A stretch of DNA of 22,500 bases. Source: Chromera velia. Its lineage: Eukaryota; Sar; Chromeraceae. The notes under the pieces are model-generated. The model saw only the letters and a program-made list of their open reading frames with translations. It was not told where the DNA came from and did not search any database. A program made the position numbers and the translations under genes. The DNA lies in assembly GCA_018398765.1 (NCBI GenBank), contig JAHBMJ010001752.1, forward strand, positions 1 through 22,500, written 5' to 3'. Position 1 is the stretch's first letter. Every line of letters begins with the position of its first letter. Below are positions 1 to 8,644 of this stretch, piece by piece.

Positions 1-552
1 TGGGTGAGTGCCTCGGGGGGCTATTTAGGGGGTTAGCCATAATTTGATTGCATGATGAAAACCATCGGGGGCTTGGGCATGTCTTGCCTGCAATGCATGC
101 ATGGGCAAATGGCGGGGGCCACGGCAACGTGCGCAAAATATGCTTTTCGGGACCGCGCATGAACACATATGCAATTAACTCCGTGCGAGTTACTTGAGGG
201 GCACGTATCATGAAGAGCAAAGTATGTATCGATCGATGCATGCCAGAATACCCGATTAATTATAGTGGAAATGACGCACGCGCAGTGACGCACGCACGTC
301 GAGATCCGATTTCTGCCGCATATTTAAGCGTTACATCGATGTCCCCCCCCCAAAATTTGAAGAGCGCGATATGCGACTGCGTGCGTTCTCAGGGCCTCTC
401 GGCTGAGCCCAGCAAAGCTGAGCTGCCCCCCGAGGCGATATAGGTCAGACGAAAATTGACCGTTTGCCTACATGCATGTGCGAGAGGGCGGCCAGCCGGG
501 GACCGCGCGTATTATGCGGCGTATACACCGCGCCCGTGCGCGATTAATTCAG

Positions 553-619
553 TGCAACACATGCATGCATGGATGTGCAACATATATATGTGCAACACGA
601 ACTGCAACAGTTTGCAACA
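553..619 (+). repeat. Cluster of five TGCAACA words
   Basis: The heptamer TGCAACA occurs at 553-559, 576-582, 591-597, 603-609 and 613-619, five times in 67 bases and all on the same strand. Spacing is irregular (23, 15, 12, 10), so this is not a simple tandem repeat. Function is unknown. It could be decayed tandem DNA or a set of binding sites. Confidence 0.6.
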
Positions 620-642
620 TGTGCAGACAGCTTCTTCTCTGA

Positions 643-678
643 CATATATATATATATATATATATATATCGATATATA
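643..678. repeat. (AT)n microsatellite
   Basis: An alternating AT run, interrupted once by TCGA near 669-672, lies in non-coding DNA upstream of the J-domain gene. Confidence 0.9.
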
Positions 679-979
679 CACATCTTTGTGCAGTCACTGA
701 TTCAGTGATTCATTGGATGATCGACAATGCATGCCTCAAGTTGGCATTCTTCAATGGCCATCCAGACGTATTTCCTTTCATCCCATATATACAAGAAGGA
801 TGTGTCTCTCCGATCGGCTCTAGCAGGGGAAGTCTCGTCACCTTAAACAGCATTGTCGTACAGTTCAATGACCACACAGCACGTGTGCGTTGCAGGGTGT
901 TGTTTGCGTACGTGATGCCTGTCCAATTTGACTGAATCCGGCTTCTGGTTCCGATTCACATCTATCTAACTGTGTGCAG

Positions 980-1593
980 ATCCCTTGACTGTCAGATTGT
1001 CCTCGAATACAGAATTAGTTGTGGAGGACTTTGCAGTTGCAGCAAGAGCTGTTGCATCTTCCCCCAGCTCATCGATTGTTGCACCGTTTGAAGAAGCTTC
1101 GATGTCCTCTTATGGAGGGGACAATAAGAAGCAGGTGCCAATGCTCAAGGGAGAAGGAGCAGTGCAGGGTAAAGAAGATGAAAGTGTGAAGGTGTCGTCA
1201 CTGCCAGGAAAGGACTCGAGTAAATCCGACGCGTCCTTCTCGTTGTTCCTTTCCGAGGTCGATGCAGTTCATATGCCGACCGGAGAGATGGCGCGACCTG
1301 TGCGCAGCTTCACGAAGGCAGGGGGTATGATGCATCTTGGCAGTGGGAAGGAGCAGGTGATCCGCCTGATCTCCAAGGTCTTCACGAATCCCTACGAGGT
1401 CCTTCTGCTTACTCCGGACTCTTCTGAAGAAGATGCCAAAAACATGCATAGAAGTATCTCTCGTCTGATCCATCCTGACAAGTGCAAGGAGCGGGGAGCT
1501 GCTCACGCTTTTGACGTACTCCAGAAAGCACACACTGACTTGATGGAATCAGACACGAAAACGAAATACGCGAACGTGATCGGTGAAGCCTGA
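980..1593 (+). CDS. DNAJC8/SPF31-like J-domain protein, N-terminal part (ends at in-frame TGA)
   Basis: Probable co-chaperone of the DNAJC8 (SPF31) family, nuclear J-proteins associated with spliceosomal factors. The frame is open from a possible splice acceptor (AG at 978-979). The first ATG in frame is at 1102, which I take as the likely start if there is no upstream exon. The order of blocks matches the family: an F-LSEV segment near 1240-1260, a KEQVIRLI segment near 1345-1370, NPYEVL opening the J domain near 1387, and the catalytic HPD at 1471-1479. The J domain is short and runs to about 1580. The first about 75 residues from 1102 are low-complexity. The frame hits TGA at 1591-1593 where the family continues with a charged helix, and the same frame resumes directly afterwards (see 1594-2022). 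Family assignment is firm; whether the locus makes full-length protein is not. Confidence 0.72.
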
Positions 1594-2022
1594 AAAAGGG
1601 TCCTGAAGAAACGGAAGGAGGAGAACGGGAGAAGAGAGAAAGAAATGGCGCTCCCACTTCCGGAAGACGACGCCGAGATCAGTAGAGCGATTATGGAGGA
1701 GTGTGACGACATGCTGAAGGAAATTGCAGCAAACAGAGCATATGCAGAAAATGTCTTTGCGGCCAACGAGAGATTCCAGAGGGAGCAGAGGGAGATGGAG
1801 GAGAACGAAGAGCGAAGGCGCATGGACAGAAAGAGGAAGGACGAACCTGAAGAGATCAGGCAGCAGCGAGTCGCTGGTTGGCAGTCACATCACATGTCCC
1901 GCAAAGCAGCACACCTTCAGATACCTGAGCACAAAAGGGAGATGAGAGGTGAAGACGACGAGGAGGAGAGGAAGAAGAAAATGGTGGGAATCGACACTTC
2001 GTACAAGAAGGACTGGAAGTAG
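1594..2022 (+). pseudogene. DNAJC8-like C-terminal half, in frame after the TGA
   Basis: Immediately after the TGA at 1591-1593, and in the same frame, the DNA encodes the remainder expected of a DNAJC8-type protein: a Lys/Arg/Glu-rich helix, an acidic PEDD motif, a charged coiled-coil stretch, an R-V-x-x-W block near 1870-1885, and a C-terminus ending YKKDWK before TAG at 2020-2022. The spacing between the J domain and the PEDD motif is close to what I recall for the animal protein, so no intron is needed here and the TGA falls on a normally sense codon. It may be a premature stop (CGA to TGA is the simplest change), a sequence error, or a read-through codon. A separate protein starting at the ATG at 1645 is possible but less likely. 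Confidence 0.65.
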
Positions 2023-3599
2023 AAAGAGAAAGGACGAGAGAAAAGGGATGGGCAGTTTCAGACGAGGGAGCTAGAAAAATGTCATTTTGTCCATCGATTT
2101 TAGGCAGCGGCATTACAAGCACGAACAGAGATTAGAACCGTGTGGCAGTCAGGCGCTTCAGGAAGGATCCCGAGGAAACCCACACTATCCCATTCGCACA
2201 TGCGTGCAGGAGCGACTTTTGTTCTTTGGCTGCTGAATGATCGATGGCCTCAGTCAACCTCTGCACTTTCGCTGTCTTTGAGTTCTGGACACGCGATCCC
2301 TCATGCAAGACTGGGACTGAGTACATTTTTCGTCCTTTTCGACAGCTGCTTGGATGGTTCCGTTCTATTCCCTCCTTCCTCCGTTCTGTTTCCTCTGATC
2401 GCTACTCACAGAACCCATGACTCAGACCAGAATAATCGATCATGCTGGAAACCTGGTATGAATTGTATCTGGCTCTAACTGGCCCAAAGTTTCTAGAGGA
2501 GTTACCTTAATCGCTCAGGCTACCTAGATCGATACCGTAAAACATATCAAATTTTAAGTCAAGTTTTAAGATGGAGGACTGCTTTTTGAGTTTAAGCTCT
2601 ATAGTAGTTTAACTAATGCTAAGCATTTTAAAAAAAGATGAAATCGTTTGAAACCAATCTCTAAAGTCTGCCAGCCATATTATAAATCAATATTTTTCCC
2701 ATTATTAGAATTTGCAGTCGATCTAAGAATAATAAAATCCGATTCTAAACTTTAAATGTATACTTTAAAACATTTTTGACTTTATAACTTTACTACTAAG
2801 TAGAAGTGAGAAGCTTTCACTGAAAATGGTTTTTTTCATATTCTTTCACCTTAAAAAACTTTTGTATAAAAATCTATACCCACAAACTTTTAGAGTCACG
2901 TAATAATTTACTAATAAAGTGCATTTCAAAAATTTTACTTCATAACTCATGGTTTGAATTTAATCAGACTTAAACCTGAGACTTTAAACTTTATTTCACT
3001 TGAAAACTTTATAGATCACTGTCTGATCACAGCTATAGCATTCGATCTATAATCAAAGAAAAAAAAAAGAAAAAAAAACTCTAATTTTGTTTTTGTTTAT
3101 TTTGGTTTTTTTATTTTTTCAATAAACAACAGTTATTTTTTATGTAACATCCTTTACATGCAACCACCGTGGAACATTTAAACAACATGTGTTTGTTTTA
3201 TCACGTATCCGGGGGCACCCTAGGGGGCTCTCGGGAAGTGCAGGCTCTTATCGGATACCTGCAGCCTTGTCTCCGTTTCCTTGAATCTGTGCACGCGTGG
3301 GGCTCAGCTGGCTCAAGGCTTACTTGGAGGTGCCTTGGTCAGATTTATGCCCAGATTTCATGTGCAGCAAGTGCAAGTGCACATTGTTTAATTCCACACT
3401 CAGGTCGGGCATCGGGGTTGGACTGTGGCTTCAGATCAGACAGGGAACGCCTGCAGGAGATACCTAGAACTTTCGGTGGAAGTTTCAGCTGAGTTGTTAG
3501 ATTTCTTCGATGGTGAAAGTGTCTGTCGATGGACTTCGGCTCTCGTCAGCGTCGATTGGTTGGTTGCTGATAGCTTTTGGACTGGTTGGTTCAGCAACA
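2023..3599. other. Intergenic region containing an AT-rich island
   Basis: No gene is supported. The part at 2023-2480 resembles neighbouring mid-GC DNA and presumably includes the 3' UTR of the J-domain gene. From about 2500 to 3150 composition changes sharply to AT-rich. The part at 3170-3599 returns to mid-GC and lies 3' of the oxygenase gene. A 107-codon open frame at 3169-3492 (+) has no recognisable motif and I do not call it. Confidence 0.5.
2500..3150. other. AT-rich compositional island
   Basis: About 650 bases are much richer in A/T than both flanks. The stretch has many recurrences of CTTTA/TAAAG words (for example near 2752, 2762, 2780, 2788, 2982, 2989, 3007), and a homopurine A-rich run (about 3055-3080) followed by a T-rich stretch (about 3085-3120). 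No long open frame exists. It could be a decayed AT-rich mobile element or an inserted fragment of foreign composition. No terminal repeats were found. Confidence 0.6.
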
Positions 3600-4373
3600 C
3601 TAGCTCGTTTCGAAACTTTGGGGGCGTTCTCTCTTCGCCATGAAAATCACAACAGACATGCGGGGGCGGTCTGATTTGTAGCCAGGCATCGTATGCATCA
3701 AATTGCTGGGCCAGATGAGCATCATTCCTTTTTGTGGGACGAGCTTTGTCTTCTTAACCCTCTTGGAGCTCCGCCGTGACCGCCGGTCGGGGTTTGAAAA
3801 GAACACCAGGGGTCCGTTCTGCAAGGTCGCATCTCCTGGATCGATGTAATAAATTCCTGTGACTTCGTCGTGATGAACATGAGGCTTTCCGACTGCTTGG
3901 TAGTGGTCAATTTTCCCGAATAATCCCTTGAGCTCCAAATCTGGTCGGTCGAGAGTGCTGCTCAACAACTCGTCAACAACGGGCTTCAGTTTCCCAAAAG
4001 AAGTAAACTCCGTCGAATTCATCAGAGCAGGAGGACTTCTCCAGGAGCCAACGTTGCATTCCGGACAGCCCCACTTCCCCTGTTCTGCTCCACTCTCATA
4101 GAGATGCATGAGTTCTTCCCGAAGTTGTCGGTTCAGACTTTCATCCGTGGGGAAGGAGACTGACAGTAGACCTTCAGGAACTTCACCGTTTTCAAAAACT
4201 CTTCGACGAAACTCATCAGACTGAAATTCGGGCCCCAGAAACACCGGAGATTTCCTAGGAGGTTTCCCTGCCACTTTGAATGACAAAGAGAGAAAAACAC
4301 CGACCAGAAGGGTGAGAGGGGTCACTGCCATAACGAACATGCTGCACAGTAAGAAGCTCGAATCCGAGACCAT
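3600..4373 (-). CDS. Membrane-anchored 2OG-Fe(II) dioxygenase-like protein
   Basis: Single-exon gene of 257 residues with ATG at 4371-4373 and TAG at 3600-3602. Residues about 8-32 form one hydrophobic segment, best read as a signal anchor or uncleaved signal peptide, so the enzyme domain should sit in the secretory lumen or on a membrane. The C-terminal half matches the putative 2OG-Fe(II) oxygenase family (Pfam PF13759-like): PHVHHDEVTGIYY at 164-176 supplies candidate iron ligands H165 and H167 or D169, then a GPLVF strand, then GMMLIWPSNLMH with the second His at 227, and R236 or R238 as the 2-oxoglutarate-binding Arg in the closing strand. A basic insert (RRSRRSSKRVKKTK, about 197-210) sits between the strands. 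The N-terminal half carries a Cys pair (C103, C106) and is unassigned. The substrate cannot be told from sequence. The gene is divergent from CCB1 across about 480 bases. Confidence 0.78.
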   Translation of the reverse strand: MVSDSSFLLCSMFVMAVTPLTLLVGVFLSLSFKVAGKPPRKSPVFLGPEFQSDEFRRRVFENGEVPEGLLSVSFPTDESLNRQLREELMHLYESGAEQGKWGCPECNVGSWRSPPALMNSTEFTSFGKLKPVVDELLSSTLDRPDLELKGLFGKIDHYQAVGKPHVHHDEVTGIYYIDPGDATLQNGPLVFFSNPDRRSRRSSKRVKKTKLVPQKGMMLIWPSNLMHTMPGYKSDRPRMSVVIFMAKRERPQSFETS

Positions 4374-4856
4374 GCAACCTACATCAACAGACTGTTGTCG
4401 TCTTCAGATGACAACAGAGTCGATTTTCGCAGGCTGACAAGATTTCTGGTTCCATCCCAGGACAATGCAGAAGGGGACGGTAAGACCGGCCGTACACCGT
4501 TATATAAATTCAATCCATTCGATCCAAATGATCGAGGAATGTCGTGTAACTCGTGTTACATGCAAGTGATGCAACCATCGAAAGGATGAAGGTCAGGCAT
4601 TTGATTTGGCCGACGGATTTGAAGAACCGCGCGGGGGCCGGGCGCGGGTCTGACGGCCACAACCCCGCCCGGCGCCGCGGGCCGAACAGGGCAGAGCAAG
4701 GCAAAGCAGGACATGGCAGGACGCGTCGAACCTCCCATTGAACTTACCTTACAAAGCCACTGATCGACTGGCCTGCTCTCGCCCTGTGGTCGCCACTGAG
4801 CAGACGCTCGAGCATTTTGCGGCGAACGCCAAACGTCTTGAAACTGTGTAGGGAAG
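4374..4856. promoter_or_regulatory. Divergent intergenic/5' region with GC-rich inverted repeats
   Basis: This segment separates the ATGs of two divergent genes (oxygenase on -, CCB1 on +) and so should hold both promoters and 5' UTRs. A GC-rich block at about 4628-4685 contains self-complementary words (CCGGGCGCGGG against CCCGCCCGG and GCCGCGGGC) able to form hairpins. It is followed by a purine-rich stretch with repeated GCAGG/GCAAG words to about 4725. No canonical TATA box is convincing. Confidence 0.4.
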
Positions 4857-6206
4857 ATGGTCCGTTTCAGCTTTGCTCTATCAGTTGCCTCCCTGGTGTA
4901 CCCCTCTCTTGCCGTCTCCTCAAGACCAGCTTTCGTTCCTTCTCGTCCACTCCCCCAACTTCTTCATCGGGCAAGCAGGCAGAGATGCAGTGGGGTGGAG
5001 GTTCCAAGAGAGACGGCCGTTCATGAGACAGAGCTGCCCCAGGCAGAAGAGACGGCGCCGTCTCTTGGATCTCTCTCGCCTCTCATGCTAACTGCGGCTT
5101 CCCTCTTTGCGTCTCCAGGGCTGGCCTTGGCACAGGAGCAGGGAGCCTACGTGCCAGAAGCTTCGTTTGACCCCAAGAGTTTCTGGCTCACGTGCTTCCT
5201 GTACTTCCTCTGTCTCCCCGGGTTCTATTCAGTGATGAAGAGAACAGTCAAATCTAAGGATGTCGACAAAACATTCTCGGTTCCACTGGAACAGTACGGG
5301 GGAGTAGCGAGCGTTGAAGATGCAATCGGAGAGACGAGACAGATGTTGGCAGAACACTTTCGAAATTTCAACTGGGAGTTGAGGGAGACGCAAGGGGAGT
5401 CCCTGACATACACAGGATTGATTTCACGTAACATCGGAGTTGTATGGTTTTTGACCTTCTGCGGTTTGATCGTGTTTGGGTCCCTCTCGCTTGTGATGAT
5501 CGTGGTTGAGCAGGCGATCTTTGGTGTGGGCAATGGACTCGGGAATCTCTGGTGGTTGTCCGTGCTCCTGGGACCTCTTGCAGGTCTGTATGTCTCTTTC
5601 TTTCTCTGTCTTCCTTTTTGTTCAGTGAGCGTGCTTTTTTGTCATTCCTTGTTCATGAAGACACGCCGACAGGACGACGCAGTGTGGCATCTCCAGAGAA
5701 TTTTGCTCATGGAGTCTGAAGGGAGGGAAGAACGGAAAGCCAGAGGGGCAGAAAGGAGGAAGGCAAAAAGGCAAAAGGAAAGGGGGCAAGGAAGCAAGTA
5801 AGAAAGGAAGCACGCAAGAGAGAAAGGAGGGAGGTGATGAAGGAGGGGGGGGAAGGAAGAAAGGAAGGCAAGGGGGGGGGAGGGGAAGAAAGAAAGGAAA
5901 GAATCACGCACCAGAAAAAACGGAAGGAAGGAGGGAGAAGCGGGGGAAAGGAATGCTNATTGAGCAAAAAAAGAAGGGGCAAGCTCCTACCCCAGTCAAC
6001 TTCCCTCCTCTTACATTAATATTTACGGCCATGCCTGGAACTCTTCCGCGGAGAGAGGCGTGATTGTATAGGACTTCTAGCGCTCTTGCTTTCTCTGTGC
6101 GTGCGGCAGAGTGTGCGTGACAGACGGCGAGGCCGCACGCGCGCGTGTTTGTATGCACATCTGTAGGTGCATCTGGGTGAGAGAGAACGAATGCACGCGC
6201 GCGCGC

Positions 6207-6250
<44 letters not shown>

Positions 6251-7140
6251 ACGTGTGCGTACTTCGTGTAAATGACTGATTCTTTCTTCTGTCTGGATTT
6301 ATGAAACGATCTGCATAACTTCTTCATGCTGGGGATATGCTAAACCAGATGCGTGGATGTGCTGGTGGAATGAGTTCCTCAAATGTATCGTTAGTATGGA
6401 ACGCCAGTCAGGTTCAATCAATGCACTTACATTGCAATGCAGGAAAGTATCATTGGGACAATGGGACGCGGTATGAAATGGTCACAGCAACTGTCATGAG
6501 AGGAGGTCAGTTTGGTATCGCACTTTCTTTGACTCATTAGACCACTCACTGCCCGTTCTCGCTGTTTGAAAAAATGTGTTTGCAGTTCATGGACTCCGAT
6601 TGCGTTTCCTTGATTTTCTTCTTTTTTCCACAGAGGAGTTTTTTTTTGCCTTCCGCATTGCTCTGTTCTTTTCCGTCCCGATGCTCCGATGTGCTTGTTT
6701 CTCCGTGCTTGGATGGAAGCGAGACCGGAACATCCCAAAACGAAATTCGACGGGTTTCGTCTGCCCGCCAGCTTTGCCTGCTGCATCCCTCCTGCAGGCC
6801 CTATTCCCTCTTTTGCGCCTCGGTCGTTGCGTTTTCACTCACGTGTTGTTTTTGCCAATGAATGCGTCAATGAATCCCTGCAGATGAGGGCAAAAGCGTG
6901 GATGTGAGGCTGAAGGGGATGGAGGACGAAATTGAAAGGTTGCGAGGTCTTCAGGACTGGTGCGAGAAGGGGAAAGAAAGAATTGAGGGGCTGATCAAAA
7001 TCCGACCGGAGCTCTCTGATGACCCTGAGGGGGGTGCTCTTGCATCCCCTCCAAATGGAGCAGGTGTGTCGAGCGAGAATGCTGTCAGCAAGGTCGAGGA
7101 GAAGGAGAAGGAGAAGGAAACAACTGGCCCCGCAGCATGA
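4857..7140 (+). CDS. CCB1: CCB1-like cytochrome b6f heme c_i assembly factor, plastid-targeted (3 exons)
   Basis: Membrane factor of the CCB (system IV) pathway that attaches heme c_i to cytochrome b6 on the stromal side of the thylakoid. Proposed exons: 4857-5583, 6443-6505, 6884-7140, giving 348 residues; splices are CAG|GTCTGT to TGCAG|GAAAG and GGAG|GTCAGT to TGCAG|ATGAG, each joining in frame. The translated join follows plant CCB1 along its length as I recall it: SFW-LPGFYSVMKRTVKSK-KTF (108-140, TM1), amphipathic linker, Gly-Glu-Thr-x6-Gly turn, TM2 (about 195-217), a SVLLGPLAG-YHW block (TM3, about 231-248), then YEMVTATVMRGDEGKSVDVRLKG and a charged helix. The N-terminus looks like a signal peptide (to about residue 20) plus a Ser/Arg/Pro-rich transit region with Phe at 26, typical of complex plastids. 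A further hydrophobic Ala-rich segment (about 74-93) is an oddity. The tail after about residue 300 is a low-complexity Lys/Glu extension. Confidence 0.85.
5725..5955 (+). repeat. Purine-rich (GA/AAGG) low-complexity tract
   Basis: Nearly pure purine strand of degenerate AAGG/GGGA units within CCB1 intron 1. It includes runs of eight or nine G near 5847-5855 and 5872-5881, and adjoins the undetermined base at 5958, where sequencing probably struggled. Confidence 0.85.
6194..6250 (+). repeat. (GC)n-(GT)n alternating purine-pyrimidine tract
   Basis: An uninterrupted run of CG dinucleotides switches directly to GT dinucleotides, all alternating pyrimidine-purine over about 55 bases inside CCB1 intron 1. 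Such tracts are classic Z-DNA-prone sequence. Confidence 0.92.
6506..6883 (+). other. CCB1 intron 2 (378 bp)
   Basis: GT-AG intron bounded by GGAG|GTCAGT and CCCTGCAG|ATGAG. It is pyrimidine-rich in the middle (TTCTTCTTTTTTCC near 6617-6630). The boundaries were set by requiring that the flanking exons join in frame and reproduce the CCB1 block order. Confidence 0.75.
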
Positions 7141-7609
7141 GCGGCAGAAACAGAGAGCGGAATAAGAAGGTAGGAGAAGATGAAGCAGAGGGGGCAACGG
7201 AAAAGCCAACCAAGTGGCGATGCTGTATGAAAGCTGAAAGTAAATTGATGTTGCATCGGCGGAACAACAGTGCTTGTTTTGTTTGTCTTTCTCTCCTACA
7301 AGCGCTAGCTCTGAATGGTCGATATGTAGGAGGTCGCGAATATAGAAGTTCACAACCATCAGTGCAGTCGCAGTTTCTGGATTTGCTCCTGGATATACGA
7401 AGTTTCGTTTTGCAAGAACAACTTGAAACTCTGTTTGCTTCTGCTTCTTTCTGCTTGTGATTCTGTCTTCTGTGTAATAGTCACTATGAGTGTTTCTCTG
7501 TCTTCCCGTGATAATGAATGAGCTTTTTGGATTTGTATTCTTACGAGATTGTATCTGAGAGCTGCCGAATCAGCAGGAGTTTGTTTTTTGTACTTCCTGT
7601 GTTCCTTCT
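7141..7609. other. 3' flank of CCB1, no gene seen
   Basis: Probable CCB1 3' UTR and downstream spacer. Open frames here lack recognisable motifs. The region grades into the polypyrimidine tract that starts about 7610. Confidence 0.5.
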
Positions 7610-7722
7610 TTTGTGTCCTTTCTTTCTTTTCTTTTCTTTCTTTCTTTCTTTCCTTCCTTCCTTCCTTCCTTTCTTTCTTTCGTTCGTTCGTTCGTTCGTT
7701 CGTTCTTCCTTCCTTCCTTCCT

Positions 7723-7754
<32 letters not shown>

Positions 7755-8153
7755 TCCTTCCTTCCTTCCTTCTTTCTTTCTTTCTTTCTTTCTTTCTTGC
7801 TTTCGTTCTTTCTTTCTTCCTTCCTTCCTTCTTTCTTTCTTTCTTTTTTCTTTTCTTTCTTTCTTTCTTCCTTCCTTCCTTCCTTCCTTTCTTTCTTTCT
7901 TTCTTTCTTTCCTTTTTTCGTTTTTTCTTGCTTTCTTTTTTTCTTTCTTTCTTTTTTTCTTTCTCTCTTTCTTTCTTTCTTTCTTTCTGTCTTTCTTTTT
8001 TTTTTTTTTCTTTCTTTTTTTCTTTCTTTCTTTTTTGCTTTCTTTCTTTCTTGCTTTCTTTCTTTCTCTGTTTGTTGCTTTCTTTCTTTCTCTGTTTGTT
8101 GCTTTCTTTCTTTCCTTCTTTTTTGCTTGCTTGCTTGCTTCCTTGCTTGCTTG

Positions 8154-8184
<31 letters not shown>

Positions 8185-8186
8185 TT

Positions 8187-8224
<38 letters not shown>

Positions 8225-8320
8225 CTTCTTTCGTTCGCTCTTGCGTTCGCTTCGTTTCTTTCTTTCTGTTTGCTTCTTTCTTTTTTTCTCTCTTTCTTTC
8301 CTTCTTTCGTTGGTTATGAA
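7610..8320 (+). repeat. Long polypyrimidine (TTTC/TTCC)n tract
   Basis: About 700 bases almost entirely of C and T on the + strand, built from (TTTC)n and (TTCC)n blocks. Minor blocks are (TTCG)n near 7680-7705, (CTTG)n near 8124-8155 and (CT)n near 8188-8221, and a 24-26 bp unit ending in CTCTGTTTGTTG is duplicated near 8053-8103. It gives long Phe/Ser/Leu-only open frames in all three + frames, which are artefacts. Homopurine-homopyrimidine mirror tracts of this size can form triplex (H-) DNA. Confidence 0.95.
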
Positions 8321-8644
8321 TACTTATTATTGGTTGTATAGGTTCAAAGATTTTTAAATTTATTGAGCTTTAGGAATTTGTTGAATCGATTGACAGTGTA
8401 TCATTGATTTTGATGACTTTGTATGAAATTAAATTACTGTACAAAACCCTCGATCAACATGTACATTAAAGACCAATTTTGTGAGGCTACTAGTGAGGCT
8501 GTGGGCCTGTGGCTGCTAGCGGTTGCATCTTAGGCTGTGTAGTGGATTGTTTGCCAGTGATTGATTTTTTTGAAACCTAGTTTGAAACCTCTCTGTACCC
8601 CCTCTGCGGCGGCGCACCATTTATCATCCCCTTGTTCTGCCTAT
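8321..8644. other. Spacer left of the LTR element
   Basis: Starts AT-rich (about 8335-8480, including AGATTTTTAAATTTAT, also found near 20411) and becomes mid-GC. No gene is seen. It ends with CTAT at 8641-8644, the left copy of the LTR element's target-site duplication. Confidence 0.5.

Larger units (their letters stand above)
1..979. other. Intergenic region with simple repeats
   Basis: I see no convincing gene here. The open frames are short, lack a protein-like composition and cross the (AT)n tract. Visible structure includes repeated CATGCATG-like words, a cluster of five TGCAACA words at 553-619 and an (AT)n tract near 643-678. The last bases (branch-like CTAAC at 966-970, then TGTGTGCAG ending at 979) look like an intron 3' end, so an upstream exon of the J-domain gene could lie in this stretch, but I could not identify one. 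Confidence 0.5.
5584..6442 (+). other. CCB1 intron 1 (859 bp), repeat-rich
   Basis: GT-AG intron bounded by CAG|GTCTGT and GCAATGCAG|GAAAG. It starts pyrimidine-rich (TCTTTCTTTCTC), then becomes a GA/AAGG purine-rich tract from about 5725 to 5950, contains one undetermined base (N at 5958), and carries an abutting (GC)n/(GT)n run near 6195-6248. Open frames inside it are artefacts of low complexity. Confidence 0.75.

Noticed and set aside
456-935. 159-codon open frame on +
   Set aside because: It reads through (AT)n and TGCAACA repeats with Tyr/Ile runs, starts at a non-ATG codon and shows no recognisable domain.
1591-1593. Nuclear reassignment of UGA to a sense codon
   Set aside because: TGA also serves as the natural stop of CCB1 (7138-7140) and of the CxHGR gene (19919-19921), and the other in-frame TGA is in a dead LINE. 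A local mutation is simpler.
1576-1645. A small intron that would remove the TGA in the DNAJC8-like gene
   Set aside because: A GTGAAG donor exists at 1583, but no pyrimidine tract or sensible acceptor follows, and removing the sequence would delete conserved linker length.
7518-8357. Three overlapping open frames of about 240-280 codons on the + strand
   Set aside because: They consist almost only of Phe, Ser and Leu because they read through the polypyrimidine tract. This is low-complexity DNA, not coding.
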